In this document: in pieces, positions 1 through 10,976 of the stretch
Layout of the letters: each line of letters begins with the position of its first letter
How positions within the stretch are numbered: position 1 is the stretch's first letter
Source of the DNA: Porphyra umbilicalis
Lineage: Eukaryota > Rhodophyta > Bangiophyceae > Bangiales > Bangiaceae
Assembly: GCA_002049455.2 (NCBI GenBank)
Contig: KV918836.1
Span: forward strand, 209,977-273,976
Direction of reading: 5' to 3'
Length of the DNA: 64,000 nucleotides
Notes under the pieces: model-generated
Databases searched by the model: none
Seen by the model: only the letters and a program-made list of their open reading frames with translations
Told to the model about the DNA's origin: nothing
Made by a program: the position numbers and the translations under genes

Positions 1-1016
1 GGTCCGGCGACACGTCCATCGCCGGCTCCACCACCTCCTCCTCCAAGAGGGGCCCACCCGGTGGGGAGCCCCGGACCTTGGTCGACGCCGAGGACGCCAT
101 CGCCGTAGCCCGGGGGGATGGGGGAGTCACCCGTCCCGCGGGGAGAAACATCCCCACAATCCGCACTTCGGAAAACCCACACAAAAGGGGACAGGCAAAA
201 GGAAAAGGGGGTAGGGGGAGTGACTCAGCCGAAGGAAGCGGAAGGACCGACGCCCCCACTCAGGGCTGGAAGGGGAGAGACGTCGATGGCGGGGGAGTGG
301 TCCGGGCGCCGGCGAAGCGCACGACGGTGGCGAGGCTACTGCACACCTGGCTCGACGCGAGTACTCGTCGAGCCCACGCGTCCCATATACGGCCGCGTCA
401 AACACGGCACCCCCGAGTCAGGGTCTTCCGATGGGCACTGCGAGGGCGCTGGGCTCGCCCTGCCCACACCAGCGGGGGTGAGAGGCCCCTCGCTGGAAGG
501 ACAGCATGCGCCCCCCCCCCCTCTCAGACAAGAGGGAATGAGGGTACGCGTGGCGGTACACCAGAGGCAGACTGCGCCTCGGGCACGCGACGCCACACCG
601 AACGGCTGGCGACGCAACAACACGCGGCGCCTCCCCGCGTGTCCTCATGACGTAGGGGCGGGAGAACACCCCTGAATTGCCATTGATTGCATACACACTC
701 GGGCCCTTGCACTCGGGGCCCGAGCTGAAAAATTCTTCCCACCGCGGCCCGCCGATTTGGCGGACCGCATTGCTGTCCCGTGCGACGCCACAGCCCCGAT
801 CGAGTGACCCCGTGCCCCCCCCCTCTGTTGGAAGGATCTCCCAACCACCGTCAGCCGGGACGGCTGACCCTTGAGAAGGGGGAATTGTGGTAGTATGCTA
901 TCTACCGCGGTCACCTGTCGCGATCCGTCTCAACTAGAGGCTCAGATCGCAGAGGATCATACAGGCCCAGGGTCACTTACCAGGCCATGTCATTGGGATG
1001 GTTAGGAAGTCGGTCA
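1..1016. other. Left edge: GC-rich sequence, possible end of an LTR retroelement
   Basis: One plus-strand frame is open from base 3 to base 650. Its translation is rich in Arg, Gly and Pro and shows no domain I recognise. At 873-884 there is a purine run (GAGAAGGGGGAA) followed at 886 by TGTGGTAG, which is how a polypurine tract followed by a 3' LTR normally looks. I could not find the other LTR or a clear LTR end, so this is only a hint that a plus-strand retroelement enters from the left. Nothing else is recognisable here. Confidence 0.25.
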
Positions 1017-1307
1017 CTAACTAAGTGACCCAAGTAACGGCTTAACCAGCGACTTGCTTTCGTACCGAAGTTCGGGAATATACACCCAAATTGGGTAACC
1101 GTTACATCTTCCTAATCGTCCTGGGTTTTCATCCTGCGCTGATGTTTTGATATTTACGCCTTGCTTTCTTACAGCCGATCCCCCAAAAACCTCGCACCCT
1201 GCCCAGAAACAGAATGACATGCACCACAACAACAATCCGAAAACCATCAACGTTACTCCGAAATAATTTCGGCGGATGCGGTGGACAGCGCGTCCTGGCC
1301 CTTTCAA
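1017..1307 (-). CDS. Small hypothetical membrane protein or exon
   Basis: A 96-codon minus-strand ORF whose composition is more AT-rich than the flanks. After a short basic N-terminus it has one strongly hydrophobic stretch (about residues 15-43, rich in Leu, Phe, Trp and Cys), then a polar C-terminal half ending in LLGSLS. This reads like a single-pass membrane protein or the last exon of one. The ATG is the first in frame, but a splice acceptor upstream cannot be excluded. No family is recognised. It lies just outside the left end of the 15-kb inverted-repeat unit. Confidence 0.35.
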   Translation of the reverse strand: MKGPGRAVHRIRRNYFGVTLMVFGLLLWCMSFCFWAGCEVFGGSAVRKQGVNIKTSAQDENPGRLGRCNGYPIWVYIPELRYESKSLVKPLLGSLS

Positions 1308-1807
1308 GGGCCCTCAGTCGAGCGCCAACGTCACGAAAAATAGTTTTTATCGCGTTACAGGCATAAAGCTCAGAGTTTGCGTGTGTGACACCAGGGCGAG
1401 TGTCAAAAAGTGCTCACGTGGCCGTGCCGGAGCCCCTCATCGCTCAGTTGGCAAGCACGTGCAAACTAAATGACAACAGACTGTCGCACTGCCTCTCGCA
1501 TCCTGAGCACACTGATTGGTGAAAGCCCATAAGGAGTGTCTGTGCCTGTGGCTCTCAAACCAGCGCCTAATGAGGTCGCGATCGGCCGGCAAGTGCGCGA
1601 CGCAAGCACAAAAGGTTGACACGACTTCTACGCTGCCTGAACGCGCTTTGAGTGGGTGCACTTTCTTCACACGCAACAAGACTTGCTCCTTACAAACGTG
1701 ACGCAGAGAAGAAATCTGAGACCGCACAGCAAGCGGGTTGTAAAGATACCAGGGGTCCCATCTGGAAGGCGGTTCCCGGGACGGGGGCGACTAAGACGAG
1801 CAAGCGC
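1308..1807. other. Unassigned spacer left of the inverted-repeat unit
   Basis: Short overlapping ORFs in several frames, none with recognisable motifs or convincing composition. No repeat shared with the rest of the window was seen. The right edge at 1807/1808 is the exact point where similarity to the right arm at 17257 stops. Confidence 0.5.
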
Positions 1808-4355
1808 CACAAGCCTGTCGGCACGTGCCGGCACGGGCCAGACTTGACGAAGACACCTCGTTTCAGGCGGGCCAAGTTGACGTCGGACAATTCCGGTCGT
1901 GCACTGCTGCTGAGCCAAATCAAGAGTCGAAATAATGAAGATCTGACAACTTCATTTGAACCAGGCTCCATGTCAGTTCGGTGCCTCGCAACACTTCAAA
2001 TGTGGCTGCACCGCCCATCCGAAACTTTGAAGCCAATCCAGGCCACTCGTGTCCATCGTTGGGATCTGGCTTCTCGCAAGACGCTCGTTCGAGGCCCGTT
2101 GTGCGCCAGAAAGAAATGACACGTCATGCAATCGGCTCCGTCCAAAATTCGTCAGCTCTCCCACGGTTCGAGCCACGGCACGCGCCACCGCACAGCCTCG
2201 TTGGCGCATCACGTAGTCGTCGTGCGCGCCACGTAACGACCGTGTTCTGTCAGCTGGCCCCCCACCCCCAGAATGCTTGACTGGGCATTCGGTGGCGGTC
2301 CGTGCCACCTCGTCGTCTGGCCCCCCCTCTCACACGGCCAAGAAAGCACGTTCGTGGCGCCAGCCCGCGCGTCAGGGGCGCCCGCAGCGCGGCGCCCTAA
2401 TCTGGGGCGCGCCCACCCACCCCCAGATGGCTGGAATCGGCATTCGGTGGCCGTGCGTGCCACCTCGTCGGCTGGCCGCCCCTCTCAGTTGCCCGAAACG
2501 GCCATTTCTTAACGCCATGTCGCGCGTCGGGGGCGCCCGCAGCGCGGCGCGCTAATCTGGGGCGCGCCCACCCACCCCCAGATGGCTGAAATCGGCATTC
2601 GGTGGCCGTGCGTGCCACCTCGTCGGCTGGCCCCCCCTCTCAGGTGCCCGAAACGGCCATTTCTCAACGCCATGTCGCGCGTTGGGGGCGCCCGCAGCGC
2701 GGCGCGCTAATCCGGGGCGCGCCCACCCACCCCCAGATGGCTGGAATCGGCGTTCGGTGGCCGTGCGTGCCACTCTGTCGGCTGGCCCCCCCTCTCAGAC
2801 GTCCCAGACGGCCATTTGTTGGCGCTACCCCGCTCATCGGGGGCGCCTTCGCGCCCGCGGAAATATTAGGGACACCCCTGCGTAAATCATTGCCTATCTC
2901 AGTCGGCTTTAGCTAGCCGGAGAGTATTCCCTGTCGGCCGCTGCGGCCACACCATCGACGTCGCGCCACCCGCGCCACCGCCGTCGTCGTCACCATCCCC
3001 ACGATCGTGCTCACCGAGACCGCGGCGCTTTTTGCAGCAGTTGCTGATGACCACAGGATTTGTTCAATCGCGTGCACACGCCCTCTTGCTTTCGCACTCC
3101 TTTTGCGGACCTCTTTGGTGCCGTCGTGCAACACCGTACCAGCGGCCGATCTGTGCATGCCTGTTCTCCTTTATCTTTCCGTTCCTTTATCTTTCGGCCC
3201 TCCTGCAGCCTCATTCTCTCATCGGCTCCTCCTCCATGGCCACGCCTCATACCTCGGCTCGGGTTGCGCAGGAGTGCGGCTCGTCTTGCTTTGCGTGATT
3301 GCATTGTACGGGAGTCGGGCTCTGCCGCGGCGAGTTCTAATCCGCGTCGCCCTTCTCACCGGTTGCTCTTGCATGTCTTCATCATGCCTGGGACCCTCTT
3401 CTTTCGTAAAGCTTCCGTCTGTTCTTTTTTTTGTCCCTCTCGTCGACTCATTGCCCTGTCCTCTTCTATCTCTATCACCTCCCCCCATGGCTTGTTTGTT
3501 TCTCTGCGGCGCCCGCTCTCGTTCTTGGCTCTTCTTGTTGTGTGTGCATGCGCCCCTGGTTTGCTCCGACCACCTCCGATTGCATCGTGCTTTGCCTTCT
3601 ACTTTGTTTTTGCGACCCCTAGATGCTCTGCGCCCCCCACCCTCTTTATGGGAACCCTTGCTGTTTCACACTAGCAAGGTTTTGTTCGGTCTCTGGTCTG
3701 GTGTGTCCTTCCCGGGCCTGCGTTGAGCCGGCTTACGGTGTCTCAGGGACTTTTTGACTAACGCTATGCCCGAACTCTTCTTTCTCTCGTGGCTCGTGCG
3801 CGCACCCACCGTCCTCTGCCTCGTCCACTGGCCGGGTGTGTTTCTTTTCGCTGCTGCCCTCTTCTGTGTCGCAGATGCCCCCCCGTCCACTTCATACCGT
3901 TTCTTGCATTGCTTGCAGTGTGCTTAGATTTTTTTGTGCCTGCCTCCTCCGTTCTGTCTCCGTTTCCGTTATCGTTGGTAAATCCATGACGCGTCCCATC
4001 TCCACGTTGTCGTTGGCGCGGTATGTCATCAGCACGTGTCCCAGAGCAGTCCTTGTGCGACGTTGCATCCCGCTGGTGTCAGTGCGCTTTTCCAAAGCTC
4101 TACGAAAACGTAGAGGCCCAGTCCTTTTGCATGTGCCGCAGCTTTCACGTTCTCGTGAAGCTCTCGTGGCAAGGCACATAGCGCGTACCGACCGTTGCGT
4201 CTCATGCATTTATTCTGTTACCGTGCAAACCCGTTGCATGTGATGGGCGCACTGCCGGTGGTCGCTGACATGCAGATGGATAGTCTCGGGTGTGTGCGTG
4301 ATCACTTGTTACGCCGGCGCGGGCAGCTCCCATTCCTTGGACAGTCGTCTCGCGG
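1808..4355 (+). repeat. Left arm of the large inverted repeat
   Basis: 2548 bp, nearly identical to the inverse of 14555-17257 except that it lacks one 155-bp tandem unit. Mismatches are rare from 1808 to about 4080 and become more frequent over the inner 270 bp. Order from the outside in: a unique ~450-bp end, the 155-bp array, then about 1.4 kb with a marked pyrimidine bias on the plus strand (about 3000-3970), then the inner end. ORFs of up to 239 codons occur on the pyrimidine-rich strand but are low-complexity and not believable proteins. Confidence 0.92.
2257..2850. repeat. 155-bp tandem array, left arm
   Basis: About four units of 155 bp, the two outer ones degenerate. Each unit contains a CCACCCACCCCCAGATGG segment, a CGGTGGCCGTGCGTGCCAC segment and a GGGGGCGCCCGCAGCGCGG segment. 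Identical short ORFs recur at 155-bp steps because of the repeat and are not genes. Confidence 0.88.
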
Positions 4356-4648
4356 CCAGCTCGTGTGTGTTCCAACAACACAGAGACACTGTCTTTAGGC
4401 ATAACATCCACGATTGGGCCGTCGTGGGCCGATTGTAAGACTGATACCATAATGGAGAGCAGTCTGTCATAGTATCTCTCTGAGGATTGGAGACAGCTCG
4501 GCGCTGTGATGGCCGTGCTTCGGATTGCCAGTTCATTGTGTGGCACAACGCGCGCTAGACTGACAGCTCTTGTCGGCAACAGGCCGGTCGTGTGCGTGAA
4601 GGGCAGGACATGAGGCACTGGCTGGCAGATGTCCGTGTTGCGCATCAC
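4202..4648 (-). CDS. Doubtful ORF reading from the unit's centre into the left arm
   Basis: A 148-codon minus-strand ORF starts in the unique centre and ends inside the left arm. Its first 95 residues have a balanced composition and could be the 3' exon of a small gene; the last 50 are arm sequence. No motif is recognised. The right arm has no matching continuation, so any product would be specific to this side. Coding status is uncertain. Confidence 0.2.
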   Translation of the reverse strand: MMRNTDICQPVPHVLPFTHTTGLLPTRAVSLARVVPHNELAIRSTAITAPSCLQSSERYYDRLLSIMVSVLQSAHDGPIVDVMPKDSVSVLLEHTRAGRETTVQGMGAARAGVTSDHAHTRDYPSACQRPPAVRPSHATGLHGNRINA

Positions 4649-4890
4649 GCACGTGTGCGTTCCCAGTCACCGAAGGGCACCAACGTTCGAGAGGGTCCTG
4701 GGAGGTGGGGCTAAACGGAAATGTCTAATCAAGCATAGCGTTACCCAGATGACAGCTGCGACTTGGCGTCAGGGTGGTCGCGAAAGGCCCTGTCTCTGTA
4801 ATCGGGCTGTGCTACGCACTGACCACCACGACTTTCTTCCAATACCATCTTTCCATCCCCGCCACGCGAGCTCCGCGTCGCGCACCCAAA

Positions 4891-6690
4891 ATGGCACGGG
4901 CCAACGAGATTACAACTGTGGCCGGCGAGACGTTCGCCGCGCCCAGAGTGGATAGTGGCGGTGCCACAACGGCTGGCGCTCGCCATCGCGAGATGACTGC
5001 CCCAGGCGGTCGGGCAGTTGCTATCGCGCCCGCTATTGGCGCACAGCCGTCTGAGCGGCCTGTTTTAAGCACGCCGCTGACGCCTGCGGCGGCCGGGGCG
5101 TCCGACTCTGAATCAGATGACGGTGCAGGCGACGGTGACGATGGTCATTGCTGCACCGTCTGTTCGTATCGTCCCCGGTACGAGAAAGAGCGAGGCCATA
5201 AGATTCAGAGCTGCAGTGCTGTCGACCGAGAATGCACGTCAAGCCCAGCGGCTCCCTCAGAGTTCAAGAAGGAGTCTTGTTCCTGCGCGGGGAAGGCCGC
5301 CAAACAGAAGTGTACCGCCAAGTCTTTGTAAATTTTCGGGCGACGTCTTCGGTGCTCGCACAGAGCTGAGGGACAGTCTGGGTGTGAAATGCTCGGTCTT
5401 CTTTGTTGGTTGCAAGCGTCTGTCTAACCGGTGTCGCGGGTTCCCCATGTTTGTCTTGCGGTAGTCTGTCCGTTGATTGTCTTTGTTTCCAGTTGCACAC
5501 TATGCCAAAAGCAGGGACACCTCCCCATCACGATGTCTCTCGCCAAGGCGTATGAGCTCAAGGTGTCGCCAACTGGCCGGCGCTCTATCCGAAAACTACG
5601 CCAAGCCACGTACACAGTCGAATTCATTGTGTGTGCACAAGTTCAGCCTGTGCATCTTGCACGCGCCGCTACGGCCGGAAGGCTCGAGGCGCCGGCAGCC
5701 GCACACGCCGATCACGCCATTGGGCGGCAGCGTGCCGCAGCGCTGCAGCCGAATGTGGTGGACCTGACACCGGGAGGTCGCGCTGACGTGATGGACCGGG
5801 CCCTGGACGCGCACTCGGGACACAACGCTCGCGCCGCCGTCGCCCGAAATCCCCAGGGTGAAACCTTCCACCGTGAGTACGCTCGCGGGCTCCGCGCTGA
5901 GCTGGACCCCCGGGAGGCCAGGTTTTACGCTGGCGCGATGCAAGCGGGCGAGAGTTTTGGCTCTTCAAGCGTCGGACAAATGCCTAACTCAGCAGAGTTG
6001 GCCGGGGCCACCCACAAGGCCCTCTCGTCTCGGGCGCGCCAGAAGCGCAACGAGCAAGCTGCCAATGTCGCGATCCGGCTGGGACAGCTGAGTGGGCCAG
6101 CTGGTTCACCTCGAGTGTAAGTTGTGAGCCACCTTGTCTTGCTTCATATTGTTGTCGTTCTCCCTGAGGTTACGGTGCAGCACCTGCATAACGTACGCCC
6201 GTTGCGTAGTCTGGGCTGCGCTGGACAATGCTCTAACACACTTGACTGGTTTCTGCCCCTGGCCGTGGTTTCGGTGACACACTTCACTTTTGCCACACAC
6301 AGGAATGCTCGGTTTGGAGCCGACGGCCAGGACACTGGTGGCGAGCCGGCGTCGGCCCCTGCGCCACCCCGGCCTCCTGCATCCGAGCGTCTGCCACCCT
6401 CTCCGCTTCAGAAAATGGGTGCGTCTGCTCTGACGAGCAGCTTGTGCGACTTCATCTTTGCGGACGAGTCTGATCCCGACCGCATCGAGTTTGAGCGAAA
6501 GGCGGCCGCGGGATTGCGGCGCAACTTTCTCCGAGGGCACACTGTGGAGGGCTCCTCCGTGGCGGTTTCGGAGGTTGTTGGGCTGGTCCTGAGCGAGTGG
6601 GGGTCAGAGGGAGGACCGCATCCAGACTTAGACAGTCTTCCCCTGGGGTTGCGAGACGCTGTGGCGGCCTGGGTGGCGTCGCATCGTTGA
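4891..6690 (+). CDS. Three-exon gene for an unknown Cys-rich, acidic-segment protein (482 aa)
   Basis: Exons 4891-5327, 5493-6116 and 6303-6690. Introns of 165 and 186 bp start GTAAAT and GTAAGT and end TTTCCAG and ACACACAG. Both junctions are phase 2 and join open frames exactly, giving 483 codons including the stop. The ATG sits in CCAAAATGG, a good eukaryotic context. The N-terminal third is Ala/Thr-rich, followed by an acidic Ser/Asp stretch (about residues 70-85) and a cluster of at least 11 Cys between about residues 86 and 153, with CxxC pairs such as CCTVC and CTLC spanning the first splice junction. This suggests metal binding. The middle is helical and Ala/Arg-rich; the last exon is acidic. 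No family is recognised. It lies inside the long inverted-repeat unit and is convergent with the transposase, whose stop lies 58 bp away. It may be cargo or a transposition accessory protein, but neither is shown. Confidence 0.6.
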
Positions 6691-6748
6691 CGATGGTACC
6701 CGTTGCGCTGCCAGTTTGCAATAGTGTTGATTGACATGTAGATTGTTC

Positions 6749-7834
6749 CTATTCCCTCTTCAAGGGCAGAGCCGTAAAGGCATCGGCAAACACTCCTCCC
6801 GGTCCCCCAAGCTCAGGAACATTGCGGACGGCTTCCGTCAGGCAGTGTGTGAAGTGAGACGCGATACTGCTGGCGTCCAAAGAAAAGACGGCAATAGCAT
6901 GCAAGAACGCCTCGGCAGAGCCAGGGTAGTCGTGGTGAGCCGACTTCAGGGCGAAGGAGTATTCGCTGAAGACCTCCTCTATAGGCTGGAACTCGGGGCT
7001 GTAGGGAGGCAGTCGAAGAGGAAACACGCCACAGGCCCGGATGAAGTCGTCAACGGCCGCTGTGTGGATGGGGGCGTTCTCAAAAAGTAGAACACACCGG
7101 CTCGCCTGCATTGTCCACGGAAGCCCCGGAACGAACCGGTTCATTGCCGGAAAAAGACCATTAAGGAAGACGACCCCGTCAGCCTAGTTTTGAGCTGGTG
7201 GCGTCGGTGTAGTCACAGCGTGCAGCACCCCGGTCTGGGAACAAACTGCCATCATAGTAGACGTCCTTAGCATCCCCTTGCTGCTGCGAGATAGGCATTC
7301 GTAGCGTTCCCCCCTTAGCCACCGTCCCTTGCGACGGCGCAAATCTCCACCGTCCTTGTGGGTCTCGTCGACTGACACGACACACCGCGTCGAAATGGTT
7401 AAGAGTATGCGCGCAAACTCCTCGCGGCGGGCTTGGTCACGCTCCCGGCACATGCGGTATAGTTGCTTGTACGAGAAGTTGATTGCTCGCAGCACCTTGT
7501 CCAGCGTCGCAATCGAAGCCTTGTACGAGGCCCGGTAGCCAGGAAGTGTGGAAAGGAACTCAAAGGCGTCCTTTATTTCTCCAATAAACTGCTCAGGGTC
7601 CGACCGCACGACAGCGTCTACTGCGCGCAGGAAGTGAGAATCGAACAGAATGTTGTCGGCGTGTCGGTTGCGGATGACAGGGTCCGGCCACCATTTGCCC
7701 GAATCGATGTACGCGTTGATCCATCCCGAGACGGTCGCGCGGTTGCAGCATAGTCGCCGTGCCGCTGCCGTCTTGGTGACGCCCTCGAACAGGACCCAGG
7801 CGACGGCCAGCCCGCAAGCAGTGTCGTCAAACAT
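6749..7834 (-). pseudogene. IS630/Tc1-mariner-type DDE transposase, disrupted
   Basis: One minus-strand frame of 361 codons, interrupted by an in-frame TAG at 7184-7186. Visible parts in order: a helix-turn-helix region (about residues 10-45), a second HTH-like segment (about 107-128), the first catalytic Asp in VSVDETHKD (D156), the second catalytic block as FENAPIH, where the family has Asp-Asn (Glu at 252), and PPYSPEFQPIEE with the third acidic residue (E286/287). Spacing to the third residue fits the DD34E/D class. Length matches a complete mariner/IS630 protein. The nonsense codon plus Asp-to-Glu change argue it is inactive. It is the only recognisable transposase inside the 15-kb unit, but its own short inverted repeats and TA duplication were not found, so it could be a later guest. 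Confidence 0.8.
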
Positions 7835-10800
7835 TCTGCGTCAAGACCGTCCCCGTCGTTGTCCCTCAGTGCGTTGACTGTCGTGGCCGCCGGAGCGAGT
7901 GTGTTACGCCCTGAGAGCAGTCGTCAGCGAGTTGTGGACCCCGCAAACTGAATGAACTGAAAAATAAGCTTAAAGCAGTACCGAGGGCACAACGACCCGC
8001 GGAAAAGTAGACTGCGGTCATCAAGTTCGGATATGGAGTTCCGAGTGTACTGCCTTGGGAGCAGAATGGAACTACACGGACAGTGCGGCTGTCTTTGCTT
8101 CGCTCGTGGCAGTTCCTCAGGTTCAGTCATTCGAGGGCCCCTGTCGGGAAGCTCTTTTGAGGCCCTTCACAGTGTCTTGGTCCACCAACAAGAGCTCGCA
8201 GTTGTCCACAGACTCCATCAGACGCACAACGTCATAAACACTAGCATGCTGGCGTCTTGCGTACATTCGAAACCCCGCAGGCCTGGGACTTGCGGTATAG
8301 CTTAGACGAATTGGCAACCGTCGTGGGATGCAGAAGAATGCCGTTTCAGCCAATGTGATACCACAGATGCACGTCTGTCCGCGCTCCTGCGCGGGCACCC
8401 CAGCTCTTCTGGAGTGCATGAATTCGGAGTGCTCAGGCGTTGCATACTTGCAGGCTGCAGATCCACGGACACGTTGATTGTGGTCGCCACATGGAGAATC
8501 ATATCACGCGGTGGCGCGTGCGGCTCATCCCGGAGAGCTGTTCACCGCGCCAACGTGCGGCATACCCGGTACGGCTCACAGCCGCACCGGCGGCCGGCAG
8601 TATTTCTGTTGCCACGACTGTGAAATACCCACTGCGGAAACGCCGGACCCGTCCGTGCCGCCGCTGACAGCTTCTGAGGCTGATGGTGTTGGTGCATGTG
8701 GGGTCTTGGACGGTCGGCTGTGTGTGCGAGCACTGCCAATCTGAGGAGCACATGCAGGCAGGTTCGATGATATTGTGGCGTTTGTGCCCACCGCGCACAC
8801 GGTGTTCAATGTGACCGCCGCCCTTATCGCGCTGCAGCAGTTATGGGGCGTCGGCAACGCCACAGGCTGCTCTTGGTAGCGCCGTCCGCCACAGGGCTTT
8901 GCCCCGTACGCTCCCCCGAGCCTCATTGCACCATGCACACGCTGATGCCGATGGGTCACCGTCGAGAGGCGAAGTTGATGGGGGCGGCGTCGGCGTCGTT
9001 GGCCCACATGTTCAACTTGCCAACCTTTATGGGATGCGTATTCGGCAGATGCAGCGCCACATCTAGAGTCAACGTAATGGTGTGCACACTTTCGGCGCAC
9101 CTGGCGCGCGCACACACAAGCTGGGCTGCCCTACCATGTGTGTGACGCCACTTCGGCTGGCCGGCAGCCGGCACTGCTGCCGATGGTACTGCCTGGTTCA
9201 TAACGGGCAGAACGGAAGAGTGCTGCTGCAAGAGAGGCAATGCGACGCCCATCCCTATTCTCAGCAGGGAGAGGGCAGAGAAACCCACCGCCAAAGTCGC
9301 TAAGCAGTGCACGGGCTGGCATGACCCACGTTGACCACAAAGACGACGCGGCTGGGGTCGTTGCGGCCGGCACACGGGATATTGCTGAATCTTCCCCGAC
9401 GTCCACATTCCATTCCACCCAATGAGTTTTCATGGTAGCAAACCGAGTAGGAGGGAGGCGGGCTGCCTTCCGGCTCGTGCTGAGGCGCACTTTTGACGCG
9501 CTACCGGCGCTCGTGGCGTCTATTACCCCCCTAGCTCTTCGAAGCCACCCGCGAGGCGGACGGTCGTCGGCCATGAGCTTGCGCGAGTGCAGCCGGTGTC
9601 ACGGAATGCGGCTGAGTGGATGTGACTCTGGGCTCTTGGCTCGCTTCTGAAGCATGTTCCCGCAGGCCGGTGGATCAGACGAAAGCTCACGCGACGCTGA
9701 GCTCCGCAGCGCGCGTCTTCGCCTTCTGCGACGGGGACTTCGCGGTGACGTCTTGAGACAGCAACGTCTGTGTGCTGGGCGAGCCCCCCGAGACTGCCGG
9801 AGACACCATCATGCCGGTGTCCGCGGCGCCGCCAACGCCGACCCTCCTTGTCGCTTGCCTGCTGGGTGTCCCCAGCCTTTCTCACTTTTCCAGCCGCTCG
9901 GCGGTCGCATCTCTATGTGCATCGTGTGTGGGCACTGGCGTCCGCATTCGCCAGCCGAGCACTCGGCTGCGCATGGTACGTGTGAAAGGGTGGAATAGGG
10001 GTCTGGCGGGAAGCAGGCGCCGCTGCTTCGAAGCGCTCAGGCTGCTGGGTGCGCTCGTTGCTTCCCGCGCGCGTGCCGTATGGAGGGCAGTGCGGCGGTC
10101 CTTTCCGGCTGCTCCGCCAGGACTGGCGACTATGGAACCTGTGGAGGCGGCTGTCGGCCAAATCGTGGACGGAACGACCGCTTGCGGTCCCGGCGCGGGT
10201 CCTTTGCACGGCTTTCCTGTGGCTTCAGTTGTGGCGACCATCCGGTCAGCCACGTGTGGCTCTGCCCGCGGCCCACCACGCCTGCAGATCGGGCTCCTGT
10301 GCATCATTTCTTGCTGATGGGGTTCGTGGGGCCGTTGGCGTCCAATGCCGTCGCGGCGGTGGTGGCGGTAGCTAGAGGCCACGAGATCGCGCGCGCGGTG
10401 CTTCATCTGCTTGAAAAAACTGGGGCACAGGACGCCGACAGGGTGCCCGGACACGAGACAAATTGGACGCCGGTAACGCTTTGAGAGATGGTCGTAGGTC
10501 ATTCGGGCGAGACATGCGCCCGTCTGCGTCCGCACTGACATCGCCAATGCTGAAGTACGGCAGAATATCTACCGCAGTTTAGGGCCTCTTGCACGATGTG
10601 GTGCTCAGTGGGAGGTGCCGCAAGGAGAGGGCATCCTCTTTCTCGCCTGAAAATGCGCGTTCCACCTCATGTCCTGCCCCGTATGCAATGTCGCAGGTGC
10701 GGCCGGCGCAGGGCGGCAACGCGGATTCTGCCTAAGGGTGGGCGGCGTCACCAATCATCAAAGACGACACTTATGGTGACTAAAACGGCGCCGATGTCGG

Positions 10801-10976
10801 GGGCGGCAACACGGACTGCCCGGGCTTCATCGACGCCGACGAAGACAGCAACCTGCGCGAGTGCATTCCCTGCGGCAGCCACCACTTCATTCCGCGCACG
10901 TTATCGACGCATTCGGTGACGATGGAGGTGCTGTGATGCTTGTGGCAGTGATGGGCGCGCTTGTAGCGTGAGCGTC
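7835..10976. other. Unresolved, probably gene-bearing part of the unit's centre
   Basis: Several short stretches look coding but no consistent exon chain could be built. These are: minus strand 8123-8282, an open exon-like segment ending in a stop, preceded by an AG; plus strand about 8467-8744 with a CCHDC cluster; plus strand about 8765-8880, a hydrophobic-balanced segment ending at a possible donor TTGGTAGC; plus 9654-9998 with a CxxC..H..H..C cluster; plus 10080-10484 and minus 9882-10547, competing ORFs; and plus about 10785-10932 with a CxxC-x-x-HH segment. Recurrent Cys/His clusters on the plus strand hint at one zinc-binding multi-exon gene, but this is speculative. Confidence 0.3.

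Noticed and set aside
886-1227. Possible LTR from TGTGGTAG to ATGCACCACA
   Set aside because: Ends are only loosely inverse, no duplication, and it overlaps a more protein-like ORF at 1017-1307.
2209-2916. Repeated ~73-codon ORFs in the 155-bp arrays
   Set aside because: They recur at the repeat period because the unit length leaves frames open; no motif and Pro/Arg-rich.
3007-3726. 239-codon ORF in the left arm (and its twin at 15184-15903)
   Set aside because: Low-complexity translation of the pyrimidine-rich strand; other frames are equally open; conservation is explained by the arm repeat.
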